64,000 nucleotides of DNA from Nonlabens tegetincola (GCF_002954355.1 NZ_MQVV01000012.1:62001-126000); one strand, 5' to 3'. Shown: positions 26,358 to 36,246, counted from the stretch's first letter. The notes: generated by a model from the sequence alone, not told the origin. Made by a program: numbers and translations.

Positions 26358-27700
26358 ATGGAAAAAAAGTTCAAGAATTTGTTGACCTTATAGAGAGTAA
26401 AAATCCTAATGAGCCAGAATTCATTCAAGCTGTAACTGAAGTTGCAGAGGCTGTAATCCCATTCATCGAAAAAAATCCAAAGTACCAAGTAGATAATTTG
26501 CTTGAACGTATGGCAGAGCCAGAGCGTGTAACCATGTTTAGAGTGCCGTGGACCGATGACCAAGGTAATGTACATGTAAACCGTGGTTACCGTATTCAAA
26601 TGAATAGTGCTATTGGACCATACAAAGGTGGATTAAGATTTCACCCATCGGTAAATCTTAGTATACTTAAGTTCCTCGCTTTTGAACAAGTATTTAAAAA
26701 TAGCCTTACTACATTGCCTATGGGTGGTGGTAAAGGTGGTTCTGATTTTAACCCAAAAGGAAAATCAGACCGTGAGGTAATGCGTTTTTGTCAAAGTTTT
26801 ATGGTAGAACTACAACGCGTTATAGGAGCAGATACTGACGTGCCTGCTGGAGATATTGGAGTAGGAGCAAGAGAAATCGGTTACCTATTTGGATACTATA
26901 AGAAATTACGTAACGAGTTTACTGGTGTTCTTACTGGTAAAGGTTTGTCTTATGGTGGATCGCTTATGCGCCCAGAAGCTACAGGATACGGTAACGTATA
27001 TTTTACTCAAAACATGCTAGCCACTCAAAATGATAAAATCGAAGGAAAAACTGTAGTGATTTCTGGTTCTGGAAATGTAGCACAGTTTGCTGCCGAGAAG
27101 ATTCTAGAGTTAGGTGGTAAGGTAGTAGCTATGTCAGATTCTGGTGGATATATTTACGATGAAGACGGTATAGATACAGAAAAGCTAGAATTCATTATGG
27201 ACCTTAAAAATAACAAGAGAGGTCGTATAAAAGAATATACTGATAAGTACACAAATGCTACCTTCCATGAAGGAGATCGTCCATGGAGTGTTAAGTGTGA
27301 TATCGCCTTACCATGTGCTACTCAAAACGAGTTAAACGGTGACGAGGCTAAAACACTCGTTGAGAATGGATGTAAAGCAGTAGGTGAAGGTGCAAACATG
27401 CCTTGTACTCCAGAAGCTATTGAAGTATTTCTTGATAATAAAATCCTTTTTTCACCAGGAAAAGCAAGTAATGCTGGTGGTGTAGCAACTTCAGGACTAG
27501 AAATGTCTCAAAATTCAATGAGATACAACTGGACTAAAGAAGAGGTAGACAACAAGCTGAAAGACATCATGAACAGTATTCACGAACAATGTGTTGAATA
27601 CGGTAAAGATGAAAACGGTTTTGTAGACTATGTAAAAGGAGCAAACATCGCAGGTTTTGTAAAAGTTGCTGATGCAATGCTAGCACAAGGCGTGGTTTAA
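26358..27700 (+). CDS. gdhA: Glutamate dehydrogenase, with an apparent 1-base frameshift after codon 3-4
   Basis: Interconverts glutamate and 2-oxoglutarate with NAD(P)H. The body is complete: [35 protein letters not shown] with the catalytic Lys, and the NAD(P) loop [16 protein letters not shown]. The long open frame begins only at 26498. The 46 or so residues before it are conserved GDH sequence ([24 protein letters not shown]) in the same frame but without a start codon. The ATG at 26358 is one base out of frame and runs into TAG at 26391. Adding one A to the seven-A run at 26362-26368, or a -1 slip on A_AAA_AAG at 26363-26369, gives a 447-residue protein, the E. coli GDH length. Confidence 0.92.
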
Positions 27701-27721
27701 TAACATCGCTTTTAGTGATTA

Positions 27722-27737
27722 CGCTTTCGCGAAAGCG
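27722..27737. repeat. Dispersed 16-bp palindrome, copy 7 (intergenic)
   Basis: Exact CGCTTTCGCGAAAGCG, 21 bases after the gdhA stop and before its terminator. Confidence 0.95.
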
Positions 27738-27756
27738 TTATTCAAATCATAAATTT

Positions 27757-27792
27757 TAAAACCCTTTACCAGCAATGGTTCAGGGTTTTTTT
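27757..27792 (+). terminator. Intrinsic terminator after gdhA
   Basis: AAAACCCT pairs with AGGGTTTT, with an inner ACC/GGT pairing, followed by a T-run. Confidence 0.75.
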
Positions 27793-27800
27793 CTTATACC

Positions 27801-27808
27801 TATTTTTG
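27801..27808 (+). promoter_or_regulatory. -7 promoter box for the porZ operon
   Basis: TATTTTTG, 46 bases before the porZ ATG and directly after the gdhA terminator. Confidence 0.5.
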
Positions 27809-27853
27809 TATAAATAAATACGCAAGGTTTAAAAATAGCGTTATCCTTTCTAT

Positions 27854-30139
27854 ATGAAATATTTCTTTTTTAGTTTACTGATTGTATTGTCTATTAGGCT
27901 TCAGGCTCAAAACTTCGAAAATTCATGGGAAGGTTTTTTCTCATTTAATGAAATTATAGATCTAGAACGTACTGATGAAGTCATCTATGCAGCTGCTTCC
28001 AATTCAATTTTTACGTACAATATAGCTTCAGGGAAAATTTCTACTATCACTACTATCAATGGTTTGAGTGGTGAGCGAATTAGTCAAATATTTTATAGTG
28101 AGGATAAGGATGTGCTAGTGATTGCATTTGAAAATGGATTGTTACAGATTGTAGAGTCTACTGGAGATATCACTACCGAGGTAGCTATAAGAGACAAAGC
28201 AATAATCTCTCAAGAAAATAAAAGAGTCAATGAATTTCTTGAACGAGGTGATTTGCTTTACATCGCGACAAACTTTGGTATTGCAATTTATAATCTTGAA
28301 GACCTAGAGTTTGATGACACATACTTTATAGGAGATAATGGAAGTCAAATACAGGTAAATTCTATAGCAGTATCAAATAACACGCTTTTTGCAGCTACAC
28401 AGGATGGAGGATTTAGAATTGCCGATATCACAAATCCTTTTTTAATTGATTTTGCAAATTGGACCCAGACAAACGGTGATGTTTGGGTTGAGGTTTTTCC
28501 GTTTGATAGTGAAATTTACGCCGTGACTGAAGGTAGATTCATATTTATATATAACGGATCTTCATTAGTATCTACAGGAATTAGAGTGCCTCAACTGGTT
28601 AAAGATGTTGATACTACAGATTCTACTATTTTATTTGTAGGGAATAATAGATCGTTTCTTTATGATACTAACTTGAATATAGTAAGTACTGTTGATCTGG
28701 TAAATGGAGAATCTTTTAATTATAATGCAGGTGTGATTGATACTTCTCAACTTTACTTAGGAACACAAAATAACGGTATGTTGATTTTCGACCAATCAAA
28801 TTTTATAACTGCACAACAAGTGCTTGCTGATGGACCATCAAGAAATTCTGCTTTCTCGATAAGTGCTGTTCCTAATGAATTATGGGTAGCCTATGGCGAC
28901 TATGATATTTTTTATAATCCGTTTCCACTAGAATCATTTGGTGTCTCTCACCTAGTGAATGAGTCTTGGATTAATCATGAATTTGACGATGTTTTAAACG
29001 CTCGTTCAATCGCAAGTATTACAATAAACCCGTCAAATACAAATCAAGTCTATTTGAATTCAATGATTGACGGCCTTATTGAATTTACAGATGATGTTGC
29101 GGTACAACAATTTACTGAGAGTAATACGTCAATGACTCAAATTGGAGGAAACCCAAATAACGGTACAAGGATTCCTAGCAGTGTATTTGATAGTTCTGGT
29201 GATTTATGGGTTCTTAATTCTATTACTAATACTACGATTAATAGAAAATCTCCTACAGATAATTGGACTGCTGTAGATTTTTCGGTGCCTTATCCTGGAG
29301 AATTAGAATTAACCAGCGCTACAAAAATAGATGTGTCTAGTACAGGTAATTTGTTCTTTGGTACCACAGGAGCCGGATTATATGCTTATAATCCAACTGA
29401 TGGAACCTTTGGGAATTTAAATGAGAATATTCAAGAAGGTAACTTGGTAAATAATTATGTAAGTGCTGTACGACTGGATCAAAATAATGCACTTTGGATA
29501 GGCTCAAATCTAGGTTTAAGAGTATTGTTTAATGCTAATAGTATTTTTGAAGATCAAGTGACTGATGCTAGACCAATAGTTATAGAGGATTCAAACAATA
29601 TTCCTAGAGAGTTGTTAGATGGTGTGACCATTTTGGACATAGAAATAGATGGAAACAATAGAAAGTGGATAGCTACCGCAGGATCAGGTGCTTTCCTGTT
29701 TTCTCCTAGTGGTAGGGAAACAATTTTTCAATTTACAAAGGAAAACTCTCCATTACCTAGTGATGTGATTAATGATATTGCAATAGATGGTGCTACAGGT
29801 AAAGTATATTTTGCAACGAACAACGGTATTGTAGCTTTTCAAGGTGATCGTTCTAGTGAACCTAGAGAAAATTTAGAAAATGTTTTCGTTTTCCCTAATC
29901 CGGTTAGACCAGGATTCAATGGTAATGTCACTATTGATGGATTGACAGATCGTGCACGGGTAAAAATTACCGATGTAGAAGGTAATCTAGTATACGAGGA
30001 AGTTTCACAAGGTGGAAGCATTACCTGGGATCAACGCAATTTTGGTGGAGTAAAAGTTGCTAGTGGCGTTTATTTACTTCTCATTTCAACCGATGATAAC
30101 ATAGAAACGACGGTTACTAAATTGATGATTATTAGATAA
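27854..30139 (+). CDS. porZ: Type IX secretion component PorZ
   Basis: A 761-residue surface protein of the T9SS attachment machinery. The signal peptide ends near LQAQ. The mature protein opens with the PorZ-typical WEGFFSFNEIIDLERTDEVIYAAASN and TINGLSGERISQIFY, the start of two beta-propellers (repeats with LWIGSNLGL, KWIATAGSG). The C-terminus (about 680-761: VFVFPNPVRPGFNG to TVTKLMIIR) is a sorting domain that stays attached. In Porphyromonas, PorZ works with PorU, PorV and PorQ and binds anionic LPS; the flavobacterial partner glycan is unknown. It is followed after 5 bases by recO, an arrangement I recall in related genomes. Confidence 0.88.
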   Translation: MKYFFFSLLIVLSIRLQAQNFENSWEGFFSFNEIIDLERTDEVIYAAASNSIFTYNIASGKISTITTINGLSGERISQIFYSEDKDVLVIAFENGLLQIVESTGDITTEVAIRDKAIISQENKRVNEFLERGDLLYIATNFGIAIYNLEDLEFDDTYFIGDNGSQIQVNSIAVSNNTLFAATQDGGFRIADITNPFLIDFANWTQTNGDVWVEVFPFDSEIYAVTEGRFIFIYNGSSLVSTGIRVPQLVKDVDTTDSTILFVGNNRSFLYDTNLNIVSTVDLVNGESFNYNAGVIDTSQLYLGTQNNGMLIFDQSNFITAQQVLADGPSRNSAFSISAVPNELWVAYGDYDIFYNPFPLESFGVSHLVNESWINHEFDDVLNARSIASITINPSNTNQVYLNSMIDGLIEFTDDVAVQQFTESNTSMTQIGGNPNNGTRIPSSVFDSSGDLWVLNSITNTTINRKSPTDNWTAVDFSVPYPGELELTSATKIDVSSTGNLFFGTTGAGLYAYNPTDGTFGNLNENIQEGNLVNNYVSAVRLDQNNALWIGSNLGLRVLFNANSIFEDQVTDARPIVIEDSNNIPRELLDGVTILDIEIDGNNRKWIATAGSGAFLFSPSGRETIFQFTKENSPLPSDVINDIAIDGATGKVYFATNNGIVAFQGDRSSEPRENLENVFVFPNPVRPGFNGNVTIDGLTDRARVKITDVEGNLVYEEVSQGGSITWDQRNFGGVKVASGVYLLLISTDDNIETTVTKLMIIR

Positions 30140-30144
30140 CCAGT

Positions 30145-30867
30145 ATGCTAGTAAACACTGCAGCACTCGTGCTTTCTACGGTCAAATATGGTGAAAGCGA
30201 TATCATAGCAAAATTATTCACTCGTGAATTAGGAGTTCAATCCTATATGATAAAAGGAGTGCGCAAATCGCGTAAAGGCAAGTTGCGTATTTCATTCTTT
30301 CAACCACTTACACAATTAGAGATTCAAACCAATCATAAAGGAAAGGGTAATTTAGAGTATATTAAAGAAGCTGGGGTAAGAGTACCGTATTCAAATATTC
30401 ACACTGATATTGTCAAAGGCAGTATTGCTTTGTTTTTCAGCGAGGTGCTCAGTCAGTTATTGATAAATGATCAACCAGATGAATCCCTCTTTGATTATTT
30501 AAACTACGCTTTTGAATTTTTAGACGTGACCGATCATGTCGCAAATTTTTCTATCAAAGTTCTTCTGGATACAAGTGTTATAATGGGATTTGGTATTGAT
30601 CAGGCTTCAAACGATCAACCCTACCTTAATTTGCTTACTGGTGTTTTTGATGATAATGGATTACAACCTCATCACACTACTCAAAGTGAGGCCAGTCTCA
30701 TAAAACAATTTATGGGCATAAAATTTGATGAGCTAGGTACTATAAAAATGAATAGATCTAGTCGTAATTCCTTACTTAGTTTGGTGATCGACTATTTTCA
30801 AATACATTTGCAAGTCTTTAAAAAACCATCGTCCTTGGCGATATTAAAACAGCTGTTTGATTCTTGA
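30145..30867 (+). CDS. recO: DNA repair protein RecO
   Basis: A 240-residue recombination mediator that helps load RecA with RecR. The N-terminal OB-fold is seen in TAALVLSTVKYGESDIIAKLFTRELGVQSYMIKGVRKSRKG-type sequence over about residues 5-46, with the basic GVRKSRKGK stretch. The C-terminal helical domain follows. No zinc-finger Cys cluster is present, as is usual in Bacteroidota. It sits 5 bases after porZ and overlaps the TonB receptor start by 3 bases (TTGA). Confidence 0.93.
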   Translation: MLVNTAALVLSTVKYGESDIIAKLFTRELGVQSYMIKGVRKSRKGKLRISFFQPLTQLEIQTNHKGKGNLEYIKEAGVRVPYSNIHTDIVKGSIALFFSEVLSQLLINDQPDESLFDYLNYAFEFLDVTDHVANFSIKVLLDTSVIMGFGIDQASNDQPYLNLLTGVFDDNGLQPHHTTQSEASLIKQFMGIKFDELGTIKMNRSSRNSLLSLVIDYFQIHLQVFKKPSSLAILKQLFDS

Positions 30868-33266
30868 TTAGAATAATAATTTTACTAGTTTTTTTAAGTG
30901 CATTTAATGCTTTTTCTCAAACAGTTACTGTTGTTAATAGTGAGACCGGTGAACCTGCAGTAAATGTTGCCATCTATAATAAATCAAAGAAGTTAAGCAC
31001 CTATACTAATATTGATGGTAAAGCTAGACTGGATAAATTTGATCTAGATGAAAATTTATATTTTCAAGCTATTTCTTACTTGACTATACGATTGACAAAA
31101 AATCAAATTATTGCAAATGATAATTTAGTAGGACTTACACCTAGATCAGAGACTATAGATCCTATTGTTATTTCTGCTTCAAAATTTGAACAGCGAGAGA
31201 GAGACATACCTCAAAAAATAATAGCTATTCCAGGTTTAAAAGTTCAAGAGTATCAACCACAAACCACAGCAGATTTTTTGGAGCAAACAGGACAAGTATT
31301 TGTGCAAAAATCTCAACAAGGTGGTGGTAGTCCTATGATACGAGGCTTTTCAACTAATAGATTATTAATTACTGTTGATGGAGTGCGCATGAACAATGCG
31401 ATTTTTAGAGGAGGAAACCTTCAAAACATCATATCAATAGACCCATTAAGCATTGATCGCAGCGAGGTGATTCTAGGTCCAGGCAGCGTGGTGTATGGTA
31501 GTGATGCTATAGGTGGTGTAATGAATTTTTATACAGCACAACCCAAATTTGCTCAAGATTCTTCCATGGTAAGTGGTCGTGTAATGGGAAGATATTCATC
31601 GGCAAATAATGAAAATACCGTTCATGCTAGGTTTAATTATCACGGTGATCAATGGGCCACTGCTACTAGTATAAGCTTAAATTATTTTGATGATCTACGC
31701 ATGGGAGAACACGGTCCAGACGATTATTTAAGATTACAATATCAAACTAGAGCAAATCAGCAGGATGTAGTAGTTGATAATCCAGACTCCAGAGTACAAA
31801 TTTCTAGTGGTTATGATCAAATCAATTTATTACAAAAAGTAAGTTATGAGCCTAGTTTAAAATGGCGATTAGATGCCAGTCTTATTTACACAGCTACTAG
31901 TGACTATTCTAGGTATGATGCATTGACACGCTTTCGCGAAAGCGGAGAACCCAGAAATGCGGCATGGTATTATGGGCCACAAAAATGGTTGCTCGCACAT
32001 GGAGTTGCTACGCACAGAGGTAATGGGAAATGGTATGATAAATTGGTTATCAGCCAGTCCTTTCAAAAAGCTGAAGAAAGTCGTAATACTAGATCGTTCC
32101 AAAGTAATTCGTTATTCCGAAATAAAGAACAGGTAAATATTTGGAGCACCAGTGTAGATGCAGAGCGACGAGATAGAGAAAATAATGTTCTTTTCTATGG
32201 TGTCGAGTTTATTCACAACCGCGTAAATTCTAAGGGTAGTGAAGTTAATATAGAAACTAATGAGGTCCAGGCTGCGGCCTCTAGATATCCTGATGGTGCC
32301 TCATGGCGCTCACTCGCTGCGTATTTTAACTATCAATGGAGCATCAAAAAAAATCTAACATTGCAATCTGGATTGCGTTATAATCACATCTGGCTTAATG
32401 CAGATTTTGATCAAAGGTTTTTTGATTTCCCTTTTCAAAGCGCAACAGTTAACACAGGAGCACTTACCGGTGCAGCTGGATTAACATACTTACCTAATCC
32501 ATCATGGGAACTCCGAGCAAATTTTAGTACGGCATTTAGAGCTCCAAACGTAGATGATGTTGGAAAAATATTTGACCCAGATCCGGGAACTCTTATTGTA
32601 CCAAATCCTGACGTAGAATCTGAATACTCCTATAATACCGAACTGGGTGTAAAAAGAAAATGGAAAAACGTACAGTTCGAGATAGCAGGCTATCATACCT
32701 TCTTGAAAGACGCTTTGGTGCCTAGACCTTTCTCTTTTAATGGTCAAGATCAAATTGATTATCAAGGGGAAACTAGAAACGTATTTGCTATCCAAAATGG
32801 GCAAGAGGCTAGGATTTGGGGAATCGAAGTTGCAGGTAAATGGAATTTAGAGAATAACTGGTCCATTAAAGGAACTTATACTCATGTAAATGGTGAGCAA
32901 ACAGAAGAGGATGGTAGTAAAGAGAACGTGAGGCATGTTGCACCAGATTTTGGAAGACTTGAAATTGAGAAAACTGGCTCTAGATGGAATGCAGCTGCTT
33001 GGGTGATGTTCAATGGAGAGTTAGGATTTAACGATCTAGACCCTACACAACGCAATAGACCTTATTTGTACGCTCTAGATGAAGATGGTAATCCTTATTC
33101 ACCTAGATGGTACACGTTTAATGTGCGAGGTAATTACCAGTTAAAGGACGATATAACGGCAACAGTAATTATTGAAAATATAACCGATCAACGTTATCGA
33201 ACTTACTCTAGTGGTATTGCTGCTGCAGGTCGCAATTTGATTGTTGCACTTAGATTTGACTTTTAA
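30864..33266 (+). CDS. TonB-dependent outer-membrane receptor
   Basis: An 800-residue receptor. It starts at a TTG overlapping the recO stop; the signal peptide is IIILLVFLSAFNAFSQ. A carboxypeptidase-regulatory-like domain (about 20-95) precedes the plug (QEYQPQTTADFLEQTGQVFVQKSQQGG through GPGSVVYGSDAIGGVMNF, about 125-215) and a 22-strand barrel ending in a terminal aromatic F (ALRFDF). The plug and RNYQL-type barrel resemble iron/heme or vitamin receptors, but the ligand is not identifiable. The dispersed palindrome encodes RFRES at residues 356-360 in a barrel loop. It is in the porZ-recO-pdeM run. Confidence 0.92.
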   Translation: MIRIIILLVFLSAFNAFSQTVTVVNSETGEPAVNVAIYNKSKKLSTYTNIDGKARLDKFDLDENLYFQAISYLTIRLTKNQIIANDNLVGLTPRSETIDPIVISASKFEQRERDIPQKIIAIPGLKVQEYQPQTTADFLEQTGQVFVQKSQQGGGSPMIRGFSTNRLLITVDGVRMNNAIFRGGNLQNIISIDPLSIDRSEVILGPGSVVYGSDAIGGVMNFYTAQPKFAQDSSMVSGRVMGRYSSANNENTVHARFNYHGDQWATATSISLNYFDDLRMGEHGPDDYLRLQYQTRANQQDVVVDNPDSRVQISSGYDQINLLQKVSYEPSLKWRLDASLIYTATSDYSRYDALTRFRESGEPRNAAWYYGPQKWLLAHGVATHRGNGKWYDKLVISQSFQKAEESRNTRSFQSNSLFRNKEQVNIWSTSVDAERRDRENNVLFYGVEFIHNRVNSKGSEVNIETNEVQAAASRYPDGASWRSLAAYFNYQWSIKKNLTLQSGLRYNHIWLNADFDQRFFDFPFQSATVNTGALTGAAGLTYLPNPSWELRANFSTAFRAPNVDDVGKIFDPDPGTLIVPNPDVESEYSYNTELGVKRKWKNVQFEIAGYHTFLKDALVPRPFSFNGQDQIDYQGETRNVFAIQNGQEARIWGIEVAGKWNLENNWSIKGTYTHVNGEQTEEDGSKENVRHVAPDFGRLEIEKTGSRWNAAAWVMFNGELGFNDLDPTQRNRPYLYALDEDGNPYSPRWYTFNVRGNYQLKDDITATVIIENITDQRYRTYSSGIAAAGRNLIVALRFDF
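31929..31944. repeat. Dispersed 16-bp palindrome, copy 8 (in TonB receptor)
   Basis: Exact CGCTTTCGCGAAAGCG. In frame as RFRES, residues 356-360. Confidence 0.95.
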
Positions 33267-33269
33267 GGA

Positions 33270-33905
33270 TTGAGTACACGGGCTTCTATACATGGTCAGC
33301 GATTTGAATTAGATCCTACTGGAGCGGTTTATTGGGTAGAACAAGATGTGTTGCTAATTGCCGATGTCCATTTAGGTAAAAGTGCTCATTTTAGAAAAAA
33401 TGGGATGGCAGTTCCTGCTACTGCCGATGATAAAGAATATGACAAGCTTACCAACCTTATTCATAAATACAAGGCAAGTAGATTGTGGTTTTTAGGTGAT
33501 TTATTTCACTCATATCAAAATGCTGAATGGCATTTTTTTGAACAATGGATGAGGTTTCAAACTGCTGATATAGCTCTTATTATGGGAAATCATGATGTGA
33601 TTTCAAAAAAAAAATTCAACCGTATAGGATTAAAGACCTATGAGGCAATTAGAATGGATTCTATTTTCTTAACACATCATCCAGAAATTAAACAAGGCTT
33701 TTTTAATATCGCTGGACATATTCACCCTAGTGTGAAATTACAAGGCACCGGAAAACAATCTATGAAATTACCTTGCTTTCATGTATGTGAGACGGGAATG
33801 GTCCTGCCAGCATTCGGCGATTTCACTGGAACCTATACTATTCAGCCTAAAAAAGGAGATCGAGTATTTGTTGTTGCCGACAATAAAGTGATTGAAATGC
33901 GTTAA
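33270..33905 (+). CDS. pdeM: Ligase-associated DNA damage response endonuclease PdeM
   Basis: A 211-residue calcineurin-fold metallophosphoesterase. Metal-site motifs are in order: IADVHLGKSAHFRKNG (about 31-46), FLGDLFHS, MGNHDV, THHPE and GHIHP. PdeM is usually found with a DNA ligase and Lhr-like helicase in a repair cluster; here it stands alone behind a TonB receptor, so the name rests on sequence only. The start is a TTG at 33270, since no in-frame ATG precedes the first motif. It sits 3 bases after the receptor gene. Confidence 0.85.
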   Translation: MSTRASIHGQRFELDPTGAVYWVEQDVLLIADVHLGKSAHFRKNGMAVPATADDKEYDKLTNLIHKYKASRLWFLGDLFHSYQNAEWHFFEQWMRFQTADIALIMGNHDVISKKKFNRIGLKTYEAIRMDSIFLTHHPEIKQGFFNIAGHIHPSVKLQGTGKQSMKLPCFHVCETGMVLPAFGDFTGTYTIQPKKGDRVFVVADNKVIEMR

Positions 33906-33956
33906 GCCTTTACAAAAGAAACTTCTTTATCGTTTTCTTGTTAGTACCTTAGTACT

Positions 33957-34826
33957 ATGAGAAGAAAACTTTACGCAATACTCAATGCCATTATAGTAGT
34001 TGTTTTAATAGGCTGGAATGGATATGCAAATTCAGGTAATTTTAATGGAAAGAATGTAGGTGAGCTCAGTGCAGAATATAATAACCTGTTTACTCCTGCT
34101 AGTTATGCCTTTTCCATTTGGGGCCTTATTTTTTTATCCCTATTGATATTTTGCGCTTATGGTCTTTATTATGCTTTTAATGATAAACATAGAGATTTAC
34201 TTAGGAGGTTATGTAGTTCTGATTTGATAAGCAACAATCAGAAAAAGTTTATAAACCGAACTGACTTCATTCTAACCACCGCTCCATTTTTCTTTATAGC
34301 AAACGTCTTGTGTTCCTTATGGGTAGCATTTTGGCTAGAAGAAATGATTTTAGTATCCGTTCTCATAATGTTTGGACTATTAAGTAGTCTACTTATATGC
34401 ATAAAACGTTTGGATCTTGAAATTTGGGATGCTCCTATTCACATTATTGCTTTTGTATGGTGGCCGCTATGTTTGTACGCGGGATGGATAAGTGTTGCAA
34501 CTATTGCAAATGTGGCATCCTATCTTGTAAGTGTGACTGATTTTACTATTGATGAACAAATTACAATAACCATTGTAATGGTTGCTGTAGCAGTTGTTAT
34601 CAATCTATTTATGATTGTAAAACGTAATATGCGCGAGTTTGCATTAGTTGGAGTATGGGCATTAATAGCTATTGCAGTTAGACACTTTGAAGAGGTTACA
34701 TGGATTGCTTATACTTCTTTGCTAGGAGCAGTTGTTCTATTTATTGCGGCTGGAATTCATGGTTCTAGAAATAAAGAAACAAGTCCAATAATGAAGTACA
34801 AGGAATATAAATCTCTAAGAAAGTAA
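33957..34826 (+). CDS. TspO/MBR-related tryptophan-rich membrane protein, long form
   Basis: A 289-residue membrane protein. NNLFTPASYAFSIWGLIFLSL (about residues 43-63), WWPLCLYAGWISVATIANVA (about 168-187) and further hydrophobic helices match the TspO/MBR fold, a membrane protein that binds porphyrins and related ligands. The family is usually about 160 residues with five helices. This one has an extra loop (about 85-110) and additional C-terminal helices, giving about eight membrane segments. The function is unknown. It is convergent with the disulfide-reductase gene, only 4 bases apart. Confidence 0.75.
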   Translation: MRRKLYAILNAIIVVVLIGWNGYANSGNFNGKNVGELSAEYNNLFTPASYAFSIWGLIFLSLLIFCAYGLYYAFNDKHRDLLRRLCSSDLISNNQKKFINRTDFILTTAPFFFIANVLCSLWVAFWLEEMILVSVLIMFGLLSSLLICIKRLDLEIWDAPIHIIAFVWWPLCLYAGWISVATIANVASYLVSVTDFTIDEQITITIVMVAVAVVINLFMIVKRNMREFALVGVWALIAIAVRHFEEVTWIAYTSLLGAVVLFIAAGIHGSRNKETSPIMKYKEYKSLRK

Positions 34827-34830
34827 TAAG

Positions 34831-36168
34831 TTAAAAACTGCGTATATCATTACCCCAACTTGGATACGTGAAAATGGTGTTTTTTAAATTTTCAAATGTC
34901 ATTCCAGCATTCATGGCAACTGCAAACATGTTTATTTGTTCTGATGCCTCTGGACCTATAATATGAGCTCCTACAATCTCATTGTTACTTTTATCTAGTA
35001 ATATTTTGTATGCATATTTAATTCCTTGTAAGCGTCTGTTATTAAACCAGGAGGAAGCATCGTTTTCAATAACCTCATAGTTTAGCCCGTTTTCATTAGC
35101 TTGTTTTTCTGTAAGGCCTATTCCAGCAATTGTAGGAATCATAAAAACAGCGCTAGGAATTGCTGGGACTTTTAATTCTTTATTATTCCCTAGTATATTT
35201 TCACTTACAACTTGTGCTTCAATACCACTTAAAGGAGTTAAGGGTAGGGTTTTAATACTTACATCACCACAAGCGTAGAAGTTTTCTTGACTCTCACTTT
35301 GTAATTTAGAGTTTACGACGATACCATTACGATTTGTCACTACACCAGCATTTTCCAATTTTAAATCGTCAATGGATGGCACTCTACCCGATGTGTTAAA
35401 AACCACATCGACCGTTTTTTGATGTTGAATACCATCTTGATGATAGTAAACAATATGTTTTTCATCTATCTTTTCAATGGAGCTGGCTTGAGAATTAAGT
35501 TGTATTGAAATTCCTAATTTTATACTTAACTGTTGAGCATGATGTACCGTGTATTCTTCAAATGGATTTAGAATGCGTTCACTTCTTTGCAGTACGGTTA
35601 CTTCGCACCCTAATCTGTGAAGAATGTGACTAAATTCCATTCCTATATATCCACCACCTATAAAAAGAACTTTCTTGGGAAGTTGTTTCATTGAAAAAAA
35701 GTCGCCACTGGACAACGTATATTCAGCACCAGGAATATCTAGAGGTCTAGTTTTCATTCCAGTTGCTATCACAAACTTTTTAGAGTATATCTTCTCTCCT
35801 TCAATATCTAGTGTATTTTTATCTACAAAAGAGGAATTACCGTGGTAACAATCTATCCCTGCTTCTTTAAATTTATTTTCGGTACGCTGCGGTATGTTGT
35901 CACGATAAGATTCAACTTGATTCAGCATTTGCTCCCAAGAAGCTGTAGCAGTTCTAGATATCCCATTTCCCTTTAAGTCACCGCTTAAATTTTGAGCTTC
36001 AATTGCTGCAAGAAGAATTTTTTTGGGATCACAGCCACGTTGGGCGCATGTTCCTCCATATTCTCTTATATCGATAACTCCTACTTTTTTTCCAGAGTTG
36101 GCACATTGAGTAGCTACTAACTGTCCTGCAGTTCCAGTTCCTATTACAAATACATCATATGTTTTCAT
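34831..36168 (-). CDS. FAD-dependent pyridine-nucleotide disulfide oxidoreductase
   Basis: A 445-residue flavoprotein of the glutathione/mercuric reductase class. The FAD loop is VIGTGTAGQLVA at the start; the redox disulfide is GGTCAQRGCDPKK (about 38-50, Cys-x4-Cys); the NAD(P) loop is VLFIGGGYIGMEFSHIL; the second FAD site is FYACGDVS. The normal C-terminal HPT with the catalytic His is replaced by TYPSWGND, so classical disulfide reduction by the partner subunit is doubtful. The ATG at 36168 is used; the TTG three codons upstream is less likely. Confidence 0.88.
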   Translation of the reverse strand: MKTYDVFVIGTGTAGQLVATQCANSGKKVGVIDIREYGGTCAQRGCDPKKILLAAIEAQNLSGDLKGNGISRTATASWEQMLNQVESYRDNIPQRTENKFKEAGIDCYHGNSSFVDKNTLDIEGEKIYSKKFVIATGMKTRPLDIPGAEYTLSSGDFFSMKQLPKKVLFIGGGYIGMEFSHILHRLGCEVTVLQRSERILNPFEEYTVHHAQQLSIKLGISIQLNSQASSIEKIDEKHIVYYHQDGIQHQKTVDVVFNTSGRVPSIDDLKLENAGVVTNRNGIVVNSKLQSESQENFYACGDVSIKTLPLTPLSGIEAQVVSENILGNNKELKVPAIPSAVFMIPTIAGIGLTEKQANENGLNYEVIENDASSWFNNRRLQGIKYAYKILLDKSNNEIVGAHIIGPEASEQINMFAVAMNAGMTFENLKNTIFTYPSWGNDIRSF

Positions 36169-36246
36169 AGTAAGCAAGTTAAACCTAGATACTGTTAAAT
36201 GCTCTTAAACTCAATCCAAAGCTTTTCTAAAACTCAGGGAGCGACC

